A DNA stretch of 64,000 bases from CAYVQZ01 sp964453435 (GTDB lineage Bacteria; Abyssobacteria; SURF-5). Made by a program: the position numbers and the translations under genes. The notes under the pieces are model-generated. The model had not been told where the DNA came from, did not search any database, and saw only the letters and a list, made by a program, of their open reading frames with translations. Positions within the stretch are counted from its first letter, which is position 1. The number at the start of each line of letters is the position of its first letter. Where the stretch lies: assembly GCA_964453435.1 (NCBI GenBank), contig CAYVQZ010000006.1, positions 39,494 through 103,493 on the forward strand, in the 5' to 3' direction. Positions 16,284 through 23,278 of this stretch are shown here, in pieces.

Positions 16284-17648
16284 CTATAAAATGTAACGGC
16301 TCAAATCCTGGTCTTTCAGAACTTCTTTCAGCCGTTCTTTCACGTATGCACGGTCAATCGTTATCTTGCTTCCGGCTTGGGCGGGCGCATCATATGAAAT
16401 ATCCTCGATCACCCGCTCCATTATGGTATGCAGCCGACGCGCTCCAATGTTTTCGGTCTGTTCGTTCACAGCTTCTGCACTGACAGCAATCTCATTGATG
16501 GCGTCGTCGGTGATTTCCAGCTCGATGCCCTCGGTTTTCATCAAGCCGACATATTGTTTGACAAGCGCATTTAGCGGTTCGCGCAGGATTCTCTCGAAGT
16601 CGTCGGCCGTAAGACTCGATAATTCGACGCGCAACGGGAACCTGCCCTGAAGCTCGGGAATGAGGTCAGACGGCTTGGTCATGTGAAACGCGCCTGCCGC
16701 AATGAACAAGATATGTTGAGTATTAACAGGGCCATATTTTGTAATCACCGTGCTGCCTTCAACAAGCGGGAGCAAATCCCGTTGCACCCCTTCCCGAGAA
16801 ACATCCGGGCCGTGTCCGGGCTGTCCCCGGCTGGCAATCTTGTCAATCTCATCCAGAAAAATTATGCCTGCCTCCTGCGTCCTCTTCAGCGCAGTCGAAA
16901 CGACTTCGTCCATGTCTATGAGCTTTTGGGCCTCCTCGTTCGCGAGTATTTTCTTTGCCTCTTTGATCTTTGCCTTCTTCCTCTTGGTCTGAGACGGAAG
17001 CAGTTTTCCGAGCATTCCTTTCAGGCCGACATCCATTTCTTCCAGGCCCGACCCCGAAAATATCTGAAGAGGCAATGACGCGCTTTCCTGAACTTCTATA
17101 TCCACATACCTTTCATCCATCTCTCCCCTGCGAAGTTTCTCCATTAACTTGTCACGCGTTGTGGCCGGGGCCTTGACGGTATCGGTCGGTCCATGTCCGG
17201 TGTACGTTTCCTCCGACCCCGAAGGACGGTATTGGGGCGGCAGGATGAGGTCCATCAAACGTTCCTCGGCCATTCTCTCGGCAACTTCCCGGACTTCCCC
17301 CGTTCTTTGCGATTTGACCATGTTGACCGCTATTTCGGCCAGTTCCCGAACCATCGATTCGACGTCGCGGCCCACATAACCAACTTCCGTAAACTTGGAG
17401 GCCTCGACTTTGAGGAACGGCGCGTCCGCAAGCCTGGCCAGGCGTCGGGCAATCTCCGTCTTCCCCACTCCCGTGGGGCCGATCATGATGATGTTCTTTG
17501 GCGCCACTTCGTCGCGGAGGTCTTCGGGCAATCGCTGACGTCTCCAGCGGTTGCGCATCGCAATGGCTACCATTCGCTTGGCGCCGTGCTGTCCGATGAT
17601 GTATTTATCGAGTTCCTGGACGATCTCTTTCGGTGTCAATGAACTCAT
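16284..17648 (-). CDS. hslU: HslU, ATPase of the HslUV protease
   Basis: 454 residues, the usual length. N-terminal LTPKEIVQELDKYIIGQHGAKR, Walker A GPTGVGKTEIARRLA, the intermediate domain (about residues 110-245), Walker B IIFLDEIDKIA, sensor region and the conserved C-terminal tail ending LSRYIL are all present. HslU forms a hexameric unfoldase that docks on the HslV peptidase dodecamer through that C-terminal tail and feeds it misfolded or regulatory proteins. Its ATG overlaps the stop of the dCMP deaminase gene (ATGA). No hslV is adjacent, which is unusual because hslV normally precedes hslU; the intact docking tail suggests an HslV encoded elsewhere. Confidence 0.95.
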   Translation of the reverse strand: MSSLTPKEIVQELDKYIIGQHGAKRMVAIAMRNRWRRQRLPEDLRDEVAPKNIIMIGPTGVGKTEIARRLARLADAPFLKVEASKFTEVGYVGRDVESMVRELAEIAVNMVKSQRTGEVREVAERMAEERLMDLILPPQYRPSGSEETYTGHGPTDTVKAPATTRDKLMEKLRRGEMDERYVDIEVQESASLPLQIFSGSGLEEMDVGLKGMLGKLLPSQTKRKKAKIKEAKKILANEEAQKLIDMDEVVSTALKRTQEAGIIFLDEIDKIASRGQPGHGPDVSREGVQRDLLPLVEGSTVITKYGPVNTQHILFIAAGAFHMTKPSDLIPELQGRFPLRVELSSLTADDFERILREPLNALVKQYVGLMKTEGIELEITDDAINEIAVSAEAVNEQTENIGARRLHTIMERVIEDISYDAPAQAGSKITIDRAYVKERLKEVLKDQDLSRYIL

Positions 17649-18100
17649 ACCCTGTCCATTTCCTTCATCTCTATCTCGATCCCCGCTTCGCGCAGCATCT
17701 CCTTTGACAGTTCATCCGGATAGCCACCGCTCACGACAATTCGTTCGACCCCCGTGTTGATGAGCATTTTCGCGCACAACACGCACGGCTGGTCCGTGCA
17801 ATAGAGGACCGAACCCCGAAGGCTGATACCGAACTGCGCCGCTTGAAGTATGGCGTTCTGCTCCGCATGAATGCCGCGGCAGAGTTCATGCCGTTCGCCC
17901 GATGGGATGCCTTCACGCTCTCGGATGCATCCCATTTCCTCGCAATGCCGTAACCCGCTTGGCGCTCCGTTGTAGCCGGTGGTCAGTATTCGCTTGTCTC
18001 GAACGAAGACCGCTCCCACGCGCCGCCGCAAACAGGTGGAACGGCTCGCGACGAGCTTCGCTATATCAAGAAAGTATTCATCCCACGACGGTCGAGTCAA
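17645..18100 (-). CDS. dCMP deaminase family protein (ComEB-like)
   Basis: 151 residues from TTG 18100, preceded by GAGAGG at good distance and giving the family's usual beginning (LTRPSWDEYFLDIAKLVASR). A longer ATG reading (18163) would overlap the end of glyA by 34 bases without a ribosome site. Zinc ligands and catalytic Glu are in GIHAEQNAI and DQPCVLCAKML; a second Cys/His set (RHCEEMGCIRE, GERHELC) is the extra zinc site typical of the ComEB/dCMP deaminase group. The enzyme deaminates dCMP to dUMP for thymidylate synthesis. It sits between glyA, which makes methylene-tetrahydrofolate for the next thymidylate step, and hslU. Confidence 0.9.
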   Translation of the reverse strand: MTRPSWDEYFLDIAKLVASRSTCLRRRVGAVFVRDKRILTTGYNGAPSGLRHCEEMGCIREREGIPSGERHELCRGIHAEQNAILQAAQFGISLRGSVLYCTDQPCVLCAKMLINTGVERIVVSGGYPDELSKEMLREAGIEIEMKEMDRV

Positions 18101-18129
18101 TGATTCCTCTCCATCGCCCGGAGGGCGGG

Positions 18130-19398
18130 TTATATTTTTGTCGGCATGGGAAACTTTTGACAAAGTTCCCGCACCCGCTCCCTTATTCGGGACAGGTGAG
18201 TCCTGTCGTAGCGGGCGTTCAAGGCTTCATCGACAAAAGCCGCAATCACTGCCATCTCATCTTCCCCCATCCCCCGAGTGGTTACGGCAGGGGTTCCCGG
18301 CCTGATACCACTTGTAACGAGGGGACTCCGCTTGTCGAAAGGTATGGCGTTCCGATTAACGGTAATTCCGGCGTCGTCCAGTATTTCCGCCGCCTCTTTG
18401 CCGGTCAGCCCTTTATTCGTGAGGTCGATCAACATCAGATGTGTGTTCGTTCCCCCCGTGACAAGTCGGAAGCCGCGCTCGGCGAATTCCGCGGCGAGAC
18501 GCCTCGCGTTGCGCACGATTCGTCGCTGGTAGTCCGCAAACTGTTTGGACATTGCTTCCTTCAGGCAGACCGCTTTTGCAGCAATCACATGCATGAGAGG
18601 GCCGCCCTGAATTCCCGGGAAAACCGTTTTATCGATTTTTTCGGCGAATTCCGCTCTGCAAAGAATCATGCCTCCTCGCGGCCCGCGCAATGTCTTGTGC
18701 GTCGTCACCGTCACGAAATCGGCGTGCGGGAACGGGTTCGGGTGAACCCCGCCCGCTATGAGACCGGCGATATGCGCAATATCCGCCATCAAATAGGCGC
18801 CGACTTCCTTCGCTATCTCGCCGAATTTCGCAAAGTCAATTATTTGCGGATACGCGCTCGCGCCGACAACTATCATTTTCGGCCTGTTCAACTTTGCGAG
18901 CCTCATGATTTCATCAAAGTCGAGCGTCTCCGTCTCAGGGTTAACTCCGTACGACACAACCTTGAAAAATCGTCCCGAAAAGCTGGCGGGCGCGCCATGA
19001 GTCAGATGTCCGCCATGTGCGAGTTGCATACCAATGATGAGGTCTCCCGGCTCCAGAACGCTGAAATAAACCGCCATATTCGCCTGACTGCCGGAATGGG
19101 GCTGGACATTTGCATGTTCGGCTCCGAACAGTTTTTTTGCTCGGTCAATCGCTAGATTCTCGACTATGTCAACAAACTCACAGCCGCCATAATGCCGGTT
19201 TCCCGGATATCCCTCGGCGTATTTGTTCGTCATTAAGCAGCCCTGCGCCTCCAGCACGGCTGCACTGGTGTAATTCTCTGACGGGATCAACTGAAGCTTG
19301 CTCCGCTGGCGTTCGTGTTCTTGTTCAATCGCCTGAGCGACGTCGGGATCGACCTGTGCCAGGGCGCCGGTTGCCACTTTTTCGTCCAGCACTTTCAA
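18130..19398 (-). CDS. glyA: serine hydroxymethyltransferase
   Basis: 422 residues if started at TTG 19398, which has AGAGGGG nine bases ahead and gives an N-terminus of the family's normal length; ATG codons at 19437 and 19431 overlapping the rpiB stop are the alternative. Motifs: LIPSENYTS, NKYAEGYPGNRHYGG, QPHSGSQANMAVY, MADIAHIAGLIAGG, the PLP-lysine segment TVTTHKTLRGPRGG and the FPGIQGGP loop. It converts serine and tetrahydrofolate to glycine and 5,10-methylene-tetrahydrofolate, supplying one-carbon units; the dCMP deaminase gene that follows serves the same thymidylate route. PIPSEN-type change: the family LIASEN reads LIPSEN here. Confidence 0.96.
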   Translation of the reverse strand: MKVLDEKVATGALAQVDPDVAQAIEQEHERQRSKLQLIPSENYTSAAVLEAQGCLMTNKYAEGYPGNRHYGGCEFVDIVENLAIDRAKKLFGAEHANVQPHSGSQANMAVYFSVLEPGDLIIGMQLAHGGHLTHGAPASFSGRFFKVVSYGVNPETETLDFDEIMRLAKLNRPKMIVVGASAYPQIIDFAKFGEIAKEVGAYLMADIAHIAGLIAGGVHPNPFPHADFVTVTTHKTLRGPRGGMILCRAEFAEKIDKTVFPGIQGGPLMHVIAAKAVCLKEAMSKQFADYQRRIVRNARRLAAEFAERGFRLVTGGTNTHLMLIDLTNKGLTGKEAAEILDDAGITVNRNAIPFDKRSPLVTSGIRPGTPAVTTRGMGEDEMAVIAAFVDEALNARYDRTHLSRIRERVRELCQKFPMPTKI

Positions 19399-19423
19399 AA
19401 TTTTTTCCCCTCTTTTTCTCTGC

Positions 19424-19858
19424 CTATTCATCGACATCTATTTTCTGTATTCGCCTCAGGTGCCGTCCTCCTTCAAACGGCGTGCTCAACCATGTTTTTA
19501 TGATATTTTCGGCCTCTGCAGAGTCGGTAACCCGTGCCCCCAAGACGAGTACGTTCGCATCGTTGTGCGCACGCGAGAGCTCGGCCATTTTCGGATTCAT
19601 GCACAAGGCCGCCCGAATTCCCTTGTACCTGTTGGCGGCATAACTCATACCGAGGCCGGTCCCGCAAACAAGTATGCCTCGCTCACATGAATTCGACAAC
19701 ACGGCTTCGCAGAGCGGTTTCGCAAAATCCGGGTAGTCACACGATTCTTCGCTGGTACAGCCAAAATCTTCGATGCCGTACCCTTTCCCTGTCAGATACT
19801 GCTTGATTGTTCCTTTCAATTCAAATCCCGCATGGTCCGATGCTATTCCCAGTCGCAT
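19424..19858 (-). CDS. rpiB: ribose-5-phosphate isomerase B
   Basis: 144 residues from ATG 19858 (MRLGIASDHAGFELK), the normal RpiB length; a GTG at 19891 that overlaps the previous stop is possible. Diagnostic parts are the SDHAGFELK phosphate loop, the CTSEESCDYPDFA segment, and VCGTGLGMSYAANRYKGIRAALC with the catalytic cysteine, then ARAHNDANVLVLGARV. It interconverts ribulose 5-phosphate and ribose 5-phosphate in the pentose phosphate pathway, matching the transketolase halves encoded at the head of the same gene run. Adjacent to glyA, a frequent pairing in bacteria (rpiB-glyA). Confidence 0.95.
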   Translation of the reverse strand: MRLGIASDHAGFELKGTIKQYLTGKGYGIEDFGCTSEESCDYPDFAKPLCEAVLSNSCERGILVCGTGLGMSYAANRYKGIRAALCMNPKMAELSRAHNDANVLVLGARVTDSAEAENIIKTWLSTPFEGGRHLRRIQKIDVDE

Positions 19859-19887
19859 CTCTCTCTGGTTCCTTCCCTCGGTCAGTG

Positions 19888-20529
19888 TCACGTTTCAAAC
19901 TTGTCAATGACAGTGCGCAGCCTCTCTGAAGAGACAACGCCTTCCCTTACTATGAGCGCTTTCTGTCGCGTCACATCGACTATAGTGGACGGCATCCCTG
20001 ACCTGCTTGTGCCACCATCCACCACCGCGTCGATTTCTCCTCTGAAATATTCAATTGCTTCACGCGCGGTGCGCGCCGGCGCTTTGCCGGAAGGATTGGC
20101 GCTCGTTGCAACCAGCAATCCTCGCAGAGCCCCGGCTATGGCGCGCGCAACCTGGTTGTCCGGCGCCCTGACGCACAGAGTCCTTCGCGAGTCCACAACG
20201 TCAGCGGGAAGGTTTCCGCTGTCTTCGACGACGAGCGATACGGGACCCGGCCAGAACTGTTTTGCGATAGCCATGCCGACTTGTGAAAGAACGATTCCCC
20301 ACTCCGACAGCCGCTCGACTTTGTCAATAATATATGGCAGCGGCTTTGCCCCTTCCCTGCCTTTCAGAATTCTTATCCGGTGCACGGCCTCCGGGTTGAA
20401 AGCGTCTCCCCCTAATCCGTACAAAGTGTCGGTCGGGTAGGCTATTATTCCGCCCTTTTTGAGAATCGAGGCAATCTCATGGATGTGCCCGCGCTTGGGA
20501 GCCTTCGGGTCTACTTCGTATACTTTCAT
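19888..20529 (-). CDS. Sua5/YciO/YrdC family, threonylcarbamoyl-AMP synthase-like
   Basis: 213 residues consisting of the YrdC domain only, without the Sua5 C-terminal extension. The ATP/threonine pocket motifs are GGIIAYPTDTLYGLGGDA, the KGREGAKPLPYI (K-x-R plus SP-like) segment, and LVATSANPSGKAPAR. These proteins make threonylcarbamoyl-AMP from threonine, bicarbonate and ATP for the t6A37 modification of ANN-decoding tRNAs. The last 53 bases of the rdgB reading frame overlap its beginning. A YciO-type relative without this activity cannot be excluded. The ribosome site is a modest GGGAAA. Confidence 0.85.
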   Translation of the reverse strand: MKVYEVDPKAPKRGHIHEIASILKKGGIIAYPTDTLYGLGGDAFNPEAVHRIRILKGREGAKPLPYIIDKVERLSEWGIVLSQVGMAIAKQFWPGPVSLVVEDSGNLPADVVDSRRTLCVRAPDNQVARAIAGALRGLLVATSANPSGKAPARTAREAIEYFRGEIDAVVDGGTSRSGMPSTIVDVTRQKALIVREGVVSSERLRTVIDKFET

Positions 20530-21127
20530 GTTTTCCCGGCGGCGCCTGTCGTTCGAGTATGCGGCGCGCCTTTCTCAACGCTTGGCCGCGATGGCTTATT
20601 TTATTCTTCTCGTCCGCGCCCAGGTTCGCAAAGGTCTTGTTGTAACCGTCCGGAATGAACACCGGGTCATATCCGAAGCCGGAACGTCCCGAAGGACGGG
20701 ATGCGATTCTGCCCTCGCATTTGCCCGTAGCCATCCACATTTTCTTCCCGTCCGTTATCGCAACGACACACACGAACCTCGCATGGCGCTTTTCCTGAGG
20801 AACGCCCCGCATTGAAGCCAGCAGCCGCCTCACATTATCGGCGTCTGACGCTGTTTCTCCCGCAAATCTCGCCGACAGGACGCCCGGCCTTCCGCCGAGG
20901 TAATCGACCTGAAGACCCGAGTCTTCAGCCAGAGTGAGAAGTCCGCTCTGCCGATAATAGGTTCGAGCTTTGATGCGTGCGTTGGCGGCAAAGGAATTGC
21001 CCGTCTCGCGCGCTTCCGTAAGCTTTCCCACATCTTTCAGATTGACAATCTCAAACGGGATTCCTGCGAGAATCTTTCTGATTTCCCGCGTCTTTCCGGA
21101 ATTGCTTGTGGCAACAAGGAGTCTCAA
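20477..21127 (-). CDS. rdgB: RdgB/HAM1 family XTP/dITP pyrophosphatase
   Basis: 216 residues, about 15-20 longer than usual because a basic C-terminal tail (after ALRKARRIL) runs 53 bases into the next gene. Motifs: ATSNSGKTREIRKIL at the start, LAEDSGLQVDYLGGRPGVLSARFAG (metal and base pocket), SGFGYDPVF, and NKISHRGQAL. It hydrolyses non-canonical purine triphosphates (ITP, dITP, XTP) to monophosphates to keep them out of DNA and RNA. Its ATG overlaps the rph stop by four bases; rph-rdgB adjacency is a common bacterial arrangement. Confidence 0.95.
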   Translation of the reverse strand: MRLLVATSNSGKTREIRKILAGIPFEIVNLKDVGKLTEARETGNSFAANARIKARTYYRQSGLLTLAEDSGLQVDYLGGRPGVLSARFAGETASDADNVRRLLASMRGVPQEKRHARFVCVVAITDGKKMWMATGKCEGRIASRPSGRSGFGYDPVFIPDGYNKTFANLGADEKNKISHRGQALRKARRILERQAPPGKHESIRSRPEGSQARAHP

Positions 21128-21864
21128 CGTGGCACACTTTCCAATCCGAGGGTCGTCATCTGAACTCGAACCAGATGTTCTATTCCCGCCCGTGCAAGGT
21201 CTAACATGTCATCGAGGACTACTCTCTCGAAAGGTCTGGATTCCGCGGCGCCCTGAATCTCGATAATTCTCCCTCCCCTGGTCATCACCACATTCAGGTC
21301 GGCCTCGGCCCGAGAGTCTTCCTCATAGCAGAGGTCAAGCATGGGCAGGCCATCGTTTATACCGACGCTCGTTGCGGCAACGGCTTCTTTAATCGGCATG
21401 GAGCTGATCCCGTCCGATTTCAGCAGCAACGTGAGGGCATCGTGCAAGGCAACAAAGGAACCGGTAATCGCGGCAGTGCGCGTGCCGCCGTCAGCCTGAA
21501 TCACGTCGCAATCGATTTGAATCGTTCGGGCGCCGAGCGCGGTGAGATCGACCACCGAGCGAAGCGACCGCCCGATCAATCGCTGTATTTCCGAAGCTCG
21601 GCCCGTCCTTCCACGATCGCTTCGGGTATGCGTCGCACGGGGAAGCATGGCGTATTCGGCGGTTACCCAACCCTTCCCCGCGCCGTCCAAAAATGAGGGA
21701 ACGCCCTCCAGCACGCTGGCGTTACAAATAACCCGCGTATCACCCAGTTCTATGAGCACGGACCCTTCGGCATATTTCGTGAACCCGCGGTGAATGGTAA
21801 CCGGCCTCATATCGTTCCATCGTCTACCATCCGACCTCGTTGATAAACCCTCCTCACCTGTCAC
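21124..21864 (-). CDS. rph: ribonuclease PH
   Basis: 246 residues from GTG 21864. This start has GGAGGAAG six bases ahead and preserves the conserved TRSDGRRWNDMRPV block, which an ATG at 21810 would cut off. Other motifs: HRGFTKYAEGSVLIE, GWVTAEYAMLPRATHTR, EIQRLIGRSLRSVVDL and IDCDVIQADGGTRTAAITG, with the catalytic phosphate pocket residues. It trims tRNA 3' ends phosphorolytically. The start lies 11 bases inside the end of ctpA, so the two are probably translationally coupled. Confidence 0.95.
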   Translation of the reverse strand: MTGEEGLSTRSDGRRWNDMRPVTIHRGFTKYAEGSVLIELGDTRVICNASVLEGVPSFLDGAGKGWVTAEYAMLPRATHTRSDRGRTGRASEIQRLIGRSLRSVVDLTALGARTIQIDCDVIQADGGTRTAAITGSFVALHDALTLLLKSDGISSMPIKEAVAATSVGINDGLPMLDLCYEEDSRAEADLNVVMTRGGRIIEIQGAAESRPFERVVLDDMLDLARAGIEHLVRVQMTTLGLESVPR

Positions 21865-23278
21865 TTGGCACTTCCTCCGTGTGGGGGGCGTCTTGTTCTT
21901 TCGAGGGCATCGCCTCCGGCAGAAACTCAATCATTACATCGTCCGTCGCGGTTTCCGCATCCGACTCGTCAGTTTGGTCGGGCGTCGTTTCGATCTCTTT
22001 TTTCGCGAGGTTTATATTTTGCTCGAGTGTTTTAAATATGTCATATCCCTGTAACAATTCGATTGCACGCTTCAGCTGAATGTCGGCGACCTCGTCCTCG
22101 TCCTCTTCCTCCTTCTTTCCCGAAGCGCCCGCTATGTCCATGCTGCGCAGAAGCTCCATCAGTTGTTCCTTGCTCATCTTCACCTCGATATCCGGTATGA
22201 TCCCGACATCGTTTATCGAATGGCCGTTCGGGGTCAGGTACTTTGCGGTCGTCAGGCGCAACGCGGAGCCATCGGCCAGGGGAATAATGCTCTGGACCGA
22301 TCCCTTGCCGAATGTCTTCGACCCGAGAATAACCGCGCGATGCCAATCTCGTAATGCGCCCGCAACGATTTCCGAAGCGCTCGCGCTTCCGCTGTTGACC
22401 AGCACCACGGTAGGCATGGAAGAATCGACCAGCGACTCCTCCTTTGCTTTGAACCGCAAGCTCTGCTCGGGATGTCGCGACTCCGTGTACACAATCAATT
22501 GTCCTTTTTCGAGGAACACATCAGCCACGTCAGCGGCCACATTGAGAAGTCCTCCGGGGTTGTTGCGGAGGTCTAGAATCAGAGAGTGCATTCCGCGCTT
22601 TTTCAATTCCTCGAGTTCATTTTTCAGTTCGGCGGACGTCTGCTCACTAAACTCGCGCAGCCGGATCCGCCCGATATTCTCTGTCAGCATCTCTCCGTAT
22701 ACGCTCCTGATCTTAATGTCGTCGCGGGTCAGCGTGAAGTCGATTTCCTCCGGCATTTTTTGCTCTTCCTCGTAGGTCCGAAGGATGGAAATGGTCACCT
22801 TCGAACCCTTCGGTCCGCGCAATTTTCTTACAGCCTCTTCCAGAACCAATCCCTGTGTGCCCTCGCCGTTAATTTTGATAATCTTGTCTCCTGCCAGGAC
22901 GCCAGCCTTGAATGCGGGAGTATCTTCTATCGGGGAAACGACCGTGAGCACTTTGTTCTCGTCGAGGCTGATTACAATGCCCAAACCGCCGAAGTGGCCT
23001 TCGGTCTCAACCTTGAGTTCCCGATACGTGTCCGGGGCCATGAATTGACTGTGTGGGTCCAGCCCGTCGAGCATCCCTTTCAGGGCGTTGTATATCAGGT
23101 CCCTGCTGTCAACCTCCTTGACGTATTCGCTCTGAATGATACTCAGCGCGTCGGAAAAAATTTCCAGGTCGTCATAGGTTGATCCCGTCTGGGCAACAAC
23201 GAGATTGCTGCCCACAATGAAGCCCAGAACCAGGACCACAATCAGAAAAAGGTAAAACTCATTCCGGGTGCGTCTCAT
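21854..23278 (-). CDS. ctpA: S41 family C-terminal processing peptidase
   Basis: 474 residues with a strong AAAGGAGGAA ribosome site. An N-terminal uncleaved-looking hydrophobic anchor (FYLFLIVVLVLGFIVGSNLVV) exports it to the periplasm. A PDZ domain spans about 95-180 (FGGLGIVISL, PAFKAGVLAGDKIIKING), and the catalytic core has LILDLRNNPGGLL, the nucleophile in VNSGSASASEIVAGAL and the general-base Lys in GSKTFGKGSVQ. A long acidic Glu/Asp-rich C-terminal tail follows (KKEEEDEDE and beyond). It would trim periplasmic or cell-wall-associated proteins. Placement right after ftsE and ftsX-envC is a conserved bacterial order, hinting at control of amidase activation. Confidence 0.94.
   Translation of the reverse strand: MRRTRNEFYLFLIVVLVLGFIVGSNLVVAQTGSTYDDLEIFSDALSIIQSEYVKEVDSRDLIYNALKGMLDGLDPHSQFMAPDTYRELKVETEGHFGGLGIVISLDENKVLTVVSPIEDTPAFKAGVLAGDKIIKINGEGTQGLVLEEAVRKLRGPKGSKVTISILRTYEEEQKMPEEIDFTLTRDDIKIRSVYGEMLTENIGRIRLREFSEQTSAELKNELEELKKRGMHSLILDLRNNPGGLLNVAADVADVFLEKGQLIVYTESRHPEQSLRFKAKEESLVDSSMPTVVLVNSGSASASEIVAGALRDWHRAVILGSKTFGKGSVQSIIPLADGSALRLTTAKYLTPNGHSINDVGIIPDIEVKMSKEQLMELLRSMDIAGASGKKEEEDEDEVADIQLKRAIELLQGYDIFKTLEQNINLAKKEIETTPDQTDESDAETATDDVMIEFLPEAMPSKEQDAPHTEEVPSDR

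Noticed and set aside
19398..19437. Longer glyA start at ATG 19437
   Set aside because: No ribosome site before it, and the TTG at 19398 has AGAGGGG and gives the usual protein length; kept as an alternative.
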